A DNA stretch of 64,000 bases, from assembly GCA_963747985.1 (NCBI GenBank), contig CAVVHG010000005.1:434001-498000 (forward strand), read 5' to 3'. Within the stretch, counting starts at the first letter, position 1. Every line of letters starts with the position of its first letter. The notes beneath the pieces are model-generated. The model was not told the origin of the DNA and ran no database searches. It saw only the letters and a program-made list of their open reading frames with translations. Source of the stretch: JACADW01 sp963747985 (GTDB lineage: Bacteria > Acidobacteriota > UBA6911). This document shows, piece by piece, positions 62,717 to 64,000 of the stretch. Made by a program: the position numbers and the translations under genes.

Positions 62717-64000
62717 CACCGGTTCCGAAGATTCAGGAATGCGCCGCCACGTCCACCCTGGAATGAACGTTCCATATCAAGGCGCTCTCAGATTTCTGCG
62801 GAGAGAAGCGAAGCCGACTGTATTCCGGGAGCACGGGGGCGACGATCCACCTCATGCTTCACCACGAAGGTTCGACACGCAGGCCAAATCGATTGTGATT
62901 GCGATTGCTGCTGCGGTGATCGTGGCCGGATCCATCGCGGTCTTCAAGTCCCCTTATTCCCCTATGATTGCTGCGGGTACCGTCGCCGCGCTCGCGATGC
63001 TTGCGGTAGGGTTCCAGCGCCCTGCGTGGTCGCTGTATGCTGCATTGTTTGTGATTCTCATCCCACCCGGCATCATTCCTGAACAGGTGCATTCATTCCT
63101 CAACCGGTCGTTGACCATCATAGCCCTGGTTACGTGGCTCTTCGATGCAATTCGCCGGCACACCCGCTGGAAGTGGACGCTCACGGCCTCGCTGATGGCG
63201 GGCTTCATCCTCTGGGCCGCTGTGACAGTATCCTGGGCAGAGAATGTTCCTGCCACACAGACCTACCTGCAGCTCTATATGTTCAGATTCATCCTGTTTC
63301 TCTTCCTTCTGCCCAACGTGGTGAGAACCGAGAAGGACCTGAACGGGGTGATGAACGCACTGGCGCTGTGCGGGTGGTTCCTGGTTCTGGTAAGTGCCGG
63401 GGTGATCATTTCCGGAGGTTACACACCCATGGCGAGGTTCAAGCCTATGCGCGCGAATGCGAACGAGCTGGGACTCGCCATGCTGGTGACGCTGCCGGGC
63501 GTGCTCTGGCAGGCATTGCGACCTGAGAACAGGCACAGAACCACGCGGAACCTGACGGCCTCGCTGTTTCTGGTTGCAGCCATTGTTCTGGTCGCCTTGA
63601 GCGGCTCACGCGGAACCGCCATCTCACTGTGTGTCACTCTCCTGGCTTTGTGGCTCTGGAAGGCAACGCGCCGCTATGCGAAGCAGGGCCTTGTCATTCT
63701 GCTGCTGGGGATGACCCTGTTCCCGTTTGTGTTTGCTACCACCCTGTCGCGCTTCGCAGGCAACCTGGGTAGTGACACGCCTCTGGGAGGGCGGGAGGTT
63801 CTTTGGCAGGAGGCGTGGAATGTGATCAAGGAAAACCCATTGACCGGAGTTGGTATCGGTAACTCGGCCTACGTAATCAGGTCAGCGCTTGGGGCCTATG
63901 GCGAGGACGAGCGGGTACCCATTCATAATCCGGTGCTGGTTATTTGGGTTGAGACCGGCATTCCCGGCATTCTCTTGTTCCTGGGCACAATGATAGCCGC
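62709..64000 (+). CDS. O-antigen ligase/polymerase-like membrane protein, 3' end outside window
   Basis: The frame is open from ATG 62709 (overlapping capK) to the right edge, more than 430 codons. After a soluble N-terminal part of about 55 residues there are many hydrophobic helices. Wzy_C/WaaL hallmarks are the LSGSRGTAIS segment (about 63597), GGREVLWQEAWNV, NPLTGVGIGN and PIHNPVLVIWVETGIPG. Such proteins ligate or polymerise lipid-linked glycan repeats in the periplasm. It is probably the polymerase of this locus. Confidence 0.88.
   Translation, partial: MNDTGSEDSGMRRHVHPGMNVPYQGALRFLRREAKPTVFREHGGDDPPHASPRRFDTQAKSIVIAIAAAVIVAGSIAVFKSPYSPMIAAGTVAALAMLAVGFQRPAWSLYAALFVILIPPGIIPEQVHSFLNRSLTIIALVTWLFDAIRRHTRWKWTLTASLMAGFILWAAVTVSWAENVPATQTYLQLYMFRFILFLFLLPNVVRTEKDLNGVMNALALCGWFLVLVSAGVIISGGYTPMARFKPMRANANELGLAMLVTLPGVLWQALRPENRHRTTRNLTASLFLVAAIVLVALSGSRGTAISLCVTLLALWLWKATRRYAKQGLVILLLGMTLFPFVFATTLSRFAGNLGSDTPLGGREVLWQEAWNVIKENPLTGVGIGNSAYVIRSALGAYGEDERVPIHNPVLVIWVETGIPGILLFLGTMIA

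Overview
This is a high-GC bacterial chromosome segment, most likely from an Acidobacteriota member, probably an uncultured one. The best taxonomic pointers are a VWFA-related secreted protein of the type first defined in Acidobacteria (42772-43818), an outer-membrane barrel with a carboxypeptidase-regulatory (Oar-like) front domain, many Tat- or Sec-exported carbohydrate enzymes, and intergenic regions full of small GC-rich hairpin repeats. No rRNA, tRNA, CRISPR array, integrase or transposase gene was seen.

Layout: 0-9.9 kb holds the end of a MacA-like adaptor with its ABC ATPase, a Yip1-like membrane protein, an exported DUF1080 protein, an RlmN-family methyltransferase, and an eno-oppD-oppF-GH127 string. 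From 10.2-14.8 kb come a STAS anti-sigma antagonist, a lipoprotein, a repeat block, and an exbB-exbD-exbD-TPR operon. From 15.2-21.4 kb lie an NtrC-type regulator, its overlapping PDZ/7TM/GAF/PAS histidine kinase, and an Oar-like barrel. From 21.5-34.1 kb are metabolic genes (amidohydrolase, ornithine cyclodeaminase family, hydroxyisobutyrate dehydrogenase family), a copper-receptor (OprC/NosA-like) TonB gene with a Cys-rich partner, an MttB-superfamily methyltransferase, PlsC, a DksA-like protein, an EamA transporter and a cobalamin adenosyltransferase. From 34.1-42.8 kb there is a carbohydrate island: GH63-like, fucose-isomerase-like Tat protein, TauE, GH20-like, xylose-isomerase-like Tat protein and a DUF6807 protein. 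From 42.8-48 kb are the VWA protein, a LOG protein, a metallo-beta-lactamase-fold hydrolase and two FtsX-type permeases.

From 48.6 kb to the right edge lies an exopolysaccharide locus. Two tandem, atypical LuxR-type response regulators and a PilZ protein precede a Wza-like export protein, a Wzc/GumC-like chain-length protein, an ExeA-like ATPase with a LysM-like tail, a CpsD-like protein lacking the Walker A lysine, an NAD-dependent epimerase, a sugar-nucleotidyltransferase, a sugar transferase of unusual domain order, a CapA-like protein, a CapK-like adenylate-forming enzyme and an O-antigen-ligase-like membrane protein cut by the window end.

The most interesting object is the sugar transferase (58052-60156). 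Its transferase domain comes first, then four membrane helices, a CoA_binding_3-like Rossmann domain, and a GGDEF domain whose active site is degenerate (RENEF) while the RxxD inhibitory-site motif is kept. That pattern suggests a c-di-GMP receptor built into the priming enzyme. With the PilZ protein upstream it points to c-di-GMP control of this polymer. The same 52-59 kb stretch carries at least nine apparent single-base frameshifts, nearly all +1, while I found none in the rest of the window. This is either localized sequence error or a decaying locus and must be settled before interpreting the proteins.
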